Shown here: positions 61,849-64,000 of the stretch, piece by piece
How the letters are laid out: the number at the start of each line of letters is the position of its first letter
How positions within the stretch are numbered: position 1 is the stretch's first letter
NCBI RefSeq assembly: GCF_030815125.1
Contig: NZ_JAUSWH010000010.1
Coordinates: 62,001 to 126,000, forward strand
Source: Allorhizobium paknamense
GTDB taxonomy: Bacteria; Pseudomonadota; Alphaproteobacteria; Rhizobiales; Rhizobiaceae
Length of the DNA: 64,000 nucleotides
Direction of reading: 5' to 3'
Notes under the pieces: model-generated
Told to the model about the DNA's origin: nothing
The model's database searches: none
Seen by the model: only the letters and a program-made list of their open reading frames with translations
Made by a program: the position numbers and the translations under genes

Positions 61849-62649
61849 TCAGCCGCCTGCGATCATCTCGGTAAACCGGGCAAAGCCCGGCACATGCACG
61901 GAAGTGCCGCCATCGACCACGATCATCTGGCCGGTAATGGAGCGTGCCGCATCCGAGGCGAGGAAGGCGACCGTTTCCGCGATGTCCATGGGATCGCCGA
62001 CATAAGGCGTCAGCGTTTCTTCCTCGACAATCTGGCGCAGGCGCGGCGGCAGATCGGCAAGGGCGGCCTTGGTGCCCGTCAGGCCCGGCAGCACGGAATT
62101 GCAGCGAATGCCGCGCTTGCCGTGCGAAGCGGCAATCGAGCGGGTCATCTGCAGCACGGCGGCCTTCGAGGCGCTATAGGCGGCCTGGATGACATGCCCC
62201 TGCAGCGCGAGGTTGGACGCGGTATTGATGATCGCGCCGGAGCCCTGCTTTTCCATGATTTTCAAGGCATTGCGGCAGCACAGCATGGTGCCGCGGGTGT
62301 TGACGGCAAAGGTGCGATCCCAAAGCTCGGTTGTCATGTTGGCGATATCGTGATCCGCCTGCACCACATCCGCCCCCAGCAGGGCGGCATTGTTGTCGAG
62401 GATGTCGAGGCGGCCATAAGCATCGAGCGTTTTGGAAAAGAGATTTTCAATCTCGGCCTCGCTTGCCAGATCGACCTTCACGGCCAGCGCGTCCGGCAAG
62501 TCCGCCGCCAGCGCCGCCGCCCTTTCGCCATCGAGATCGGCAACCACAACCTTTGCGCCACGTTCCGTCAGCAATCGGCAGGTGGCGGAGCCGATGCCGC
62601 CTGCGCCACCCGTCACGATCGCCACCCGTCCCTTGAGAGACAAGCCCAT
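61849..62649 (-). CDS. Short-chain dehydrogenase/reductase (SDR)
   Basis: The 266-aa classical SDR has TGGAGGIGSATC (NAD(P) loop), Asp after ADLDGE suggesting NAD preference, catalytic Ser in NTASN, and YSASK (Tyr-X3-Lys). The GMIVVDGGTSVHV-like C-terminus is as in beta-ketoacyl/sugar dehydrogenases. Start 62649 is chosen because GAGG then sits at 6 bp; the upstream ATG at 62655 would leave no spacing. It shares an operator-like site with the SMP-30/flavoprotein pair. Confidence 0.9.
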   Translation of the reverse strand: MGLSLKGRVAIVTGGAGGIGSATCRLLTERGAKVVVADLDGERAAALAADLPDALAVKVDLASEAEIENLFSKTLDAYGRLDILDNNAALLGADVVQADHDIANMTTELWDRTFAVNTRGTMLCCRNALKIMEKQGSGAIINTASNLALQGHVIQAAYSASKAAVLQMTRSIAASHGKRGIRCNSVLPGLTGTKAALADLPPRLRQIVEEETLTPYVGDPMDIAETVAFLASDAARSITGQMIVVDGGTSVHVPGFARFTEMIAGG

Positions 62650-62679
62650 ATCCATCCTCGCATTCTCTGAAGTTCACGT

Positions 62680-62703
62680 GTATTTGTTTGGTCGAATGAC
62701 CAG
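62680..62703. promoter_or_regulatory. Putative GntR/FadR-like operator, copy B
   Basis: TATTTGTTTGGTCGAATGAC followed by CAG contains TGGTC-N4-GACCA. It matches 18 of 24 positions of the site at 59571-59594. It lies 31-54 bp upstream of the SDR start. Confidence 0.5.
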
Positions 62704-62725
62704 CAAACTCATGTAGATTCGGATC

Positions 62726-62775
62726 CCTGGAGCCCACAAGACGGTACAAATTTGTTCCGGGCCTTGGGCTCCAGG
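62726..62775 (-). terminator. Hairpin after the LivM-like gene
   Basis: The arms CCTGGAGCCCA (62726-62736) and TGGGCTCCAGG (62765-62775) are perfect, beginning 10 bp past the permease stop. There is no T-run on the minus strand, so termination may be weak or Rho-assisted. Confidence 0.4.
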
Positions 62776-62785
62776 TTTATGGTAA

Positions 62786-63751
62786 TCAAAGCACCCGCCG
62801 CACGCTCAGCCAGTCCAGCTTGAAACGGTCCCTGAGGATCGGCCACAGCCCTTGCGGAGCGGTCAGCATGGTCGCAACGGCGACGACACCCATGGCCACC
62901 AGATACCAAGTGCCCGAGAGCGGAAAGACCACGGTCAGCAACTGACGCAGCGCATAATAGATCAGCGTGCCCAGGATGGGGCCTTCCAGTGTTCCGATGC
63001 CACCGACGACGACCACGAAGGTCATGATGACGCTCCATTCCGGGGAAAAGGCATTGCCCGGCTGCACCACCAGCCCGCCCAGCAGGCTGAGGCTGCCGGC
63101 TGCCGCGCAGCCTGCGGCAGAGAGCACATAGGCCAGCAGGCGGCTCGGCCACACATCGATGCCGATGGCGGCGGCGGCACGCTCGTTGTCACGCGCGCAC
63201 ATGAAGGCAAGGCCGGTGCGGGAGCGCAGCAGCATGAGACTGCCGCCAACCGTGACCAGCAGCATGCCGCCGCCGATCAGAAACAGGGTGCTTTCGAAAC
63301 TGGCGAAATCGATGGCGTCCATATTCATCAGCGACAGGCCGGTAATACCGCCCAGCGCTTCCGTCTTCTGCACCAGGATCGACACGATCTCTGCCAGCAC
63401 CCAGCTGCCGATGGCGAAATAGGCATCGCGTAGCCGAAACAGGATCGGCGCGATGAGACCGCCGAAGACGGCGCCGAACAGGAAGGCCATGGGAATGCCG
63501 GCATAGGGGGAGAGGCCGGTGAGGTTGGCGAAGAGATAGAGCACATAACCGCCCGCCCCGAAATACATCTGGTGGCCGAGCGACATCACCCCGGCATAAC
63601 CCGCCAGAAGGTTCCACATGGAGGAGATGACGATGACAATGAAGATTTCCGTTGCCAGATGCAGGCTTCCGTCATCGATCATGCCCGGTGCCAGGCCGAT
63701 GAAGATGAGAAACAGAAGGAACGGCAGCGTCCTGACGATGGAGTGGATCAT
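62786..63751 (-). CDS. LivM-type ABC permease (second Liv importer)
   Basis: The 321-aa protein has about nine to ten membrane segments and the motif GYAGVMSLGHQMYFGAGGYV (about 52-71) of LivM-type permeases. Its start overlaps the next permease's stop (ATGA). It belongs to a second branched-chain-type importer distinct from the one at 47.7-52.3 kb; its ATPases are probably outside the window. Confidence 0.9.
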   Translation of the reverse strand: MIHSIVRTLPFLLFLIFIGLAPGMIDDGSLHLATEIFIVIVISSMWNLLAGYAGVMSLGHQMYFGAGGYVLYLFANLTGLSPYAGIPMAFLFGAVFGGLIAPILFRLRDAYFAIGSWVLAEIVSILVQKTEALGGITGLSLMNMDAIDFASFESTLFLIGGGMLLVTVGGSLMLLRSRTGLAFMCARDNERAAAAIGIDVWPSRLLAYVLSAAGCAAAGSLSLLGGLVVQPGNAFSPEWSVIMTFVVVVGGIGTLEGPILGTLIYYALRQLLTVVFPLSGTWYLVAMGVVAVATMLTAPQGLWPILRDRFKLDWLSVRRVL

Positions 63752-64000
63752 GATTTGGCTCCCAGCAACCCGCTCGGGCGCATGATCAGGAAGAAGAAAA
63801 ACATGAGGTGGGCGTAGAGCAGGCCGGAATTGGCATCGAACTGGAAGCTCATCAATTGCACCACGCCAAGCAGAATGCCTGCCACCAGTGCGCCCCAGAA
63901 GGAGCCGAGACCGCCGAGCACTACGACTTCGAAGGCAATCAGGATGCGGTCCGTGCCGGAACTGGCCGAAAACGAGGTGCGCATGGCCAGAAGCACGCCA
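63748..64000 (-). CDS. LivH-type ABC permease, C-terminal part (runs off the window)
   Basis: The minus-strand frame is open to the right edge; only about the last 84 residues are visible. They contain EVVVLGGLGSFWGALVAG and the C-terminal IMRPSGLLGAKS, both typical of LivH permease ends. It is coupled to the LivM-like gene by an ATGA overlap. Confidence 0.85.
   Translation of the reverse strand, partial: GVLLAMRTSFSASSGTDRILIAFEVVVLGGLGSFWGALVAGILLGVVQLMSFQFDANSGLLYAHLMFFFFLIMRPSGLLGAKS

Noticed and set aside
1-64000. Integrated mobile element (prophage, ICE, transposon) spanning part of the window
   Set aside because: No integrase, transposase, tRNA attachment site or phage gene was found; base composition and gene style look uniform apart from short intergenic repeats.

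Overview
The window is about 60% GC, densely packed, and consists of accessory catabolism and transport genes. There is no rRNA, tRNA, replication gene, phage gene, transposase or CRISPR array. Solute importers are abundant (RbsABC-type, PotABCD/AfuABC-type, SsuABC/ThiXYZ-type and two Liv-type systems), local regulators of many families sit next to their targets, and palindromic intergenic mosaic repeats of the RIME kind known from rhizobia are frequent. This points to a Rhizobiaceae alphaproteobacterium, probably a secondary replicon or accessory chromosomal region; the replicon type is inference.

Region 1 (1-11.5 kb) holds a convincing pyrimidine-oxygenase RutA and flavin reductase RutF, but with none of RutB/D/E/G. 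Instead there are two amidase-signature hydrolases, a 69-aa ORF overlapped with one of them, an RbsABC-type importer, an MFS transporter, a HutC-type GntR regulator and the start of a PEP-mutase/isocitrate-lyase-family enzyme. Four ATGT-N4-ACAT-like sites tie the transcription units together. This looks like a variant oxidative ring-opening pathway for an unknown cyclic amide or N-heterocycle, and is the best candidate for an undescribed system. Region 2 (11.5-21.5 kb) is aromatic catabolism: an aldehyde dehydrogenase, an MFS transporter and a MetA-like outer-membrane protein; a carotenoid/lignostilbene oxygenase divergent from a TetR regulator; and an extradiol dioxygenase with an MhpA-like hydroxylase and an IclR regulator. 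A near-identical 22-bp operator lies upstream of both the dehydrogenase and the dioxygenase. Region 3 (21.7-28.5 kb) is a tripartite RND efflux operon (outer membrane factor, adaptor, pump) with a divergent TetR regulator and two matching palindromic operators.

Region 4 (28.6-37.9 kb) has a D-threonine aldolase-like enzyme, a Gfo/Idh/MocA dehydrogenase, an IolE-like isomerase/dehydratase, a ROK regulator and a Tat-exported binding protein with its ABC importer. Region 5 (38.6-47.2 kb) has a Rid-family protein, a quinone reductase-like flavoprotein, a GlcD-like FAD oxidase, a cytosine-deaminase-like amidohydrolase, an NMT1-type ABC importer, a LysR regulator and a creatininase-family amidohydrolase, suggesting use of a nitrogenous heterocycle. 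Region 6 (47.7-58.4 kb) is a Liv-type importer with GalD, GalC and GalB homologues of the 4-oxalomesaconate (gallate) pathway, plus a VOC extradiol dioxygenase in place of the usual LigAB-type gallate dioxygenase. It is divergent from a DUF1932-type dehydrogenase and a LysR protein with two tandem DNA-binding domains; a shared putative operator precedes galB and livH. Region 7 (58.5-64 kb) has an SMP-30 lactonase divergent from a phytoene-dehydrogenase-like flavoprotein with a coupled 72-aa protein, an SDR, and the start of another Liv importer, linked by a second shared operator whose regulator is not in the window.

Several intergenic repeat elements begin exactly at gene ends, so that the repeat edge supplies or abuts the stop codon.
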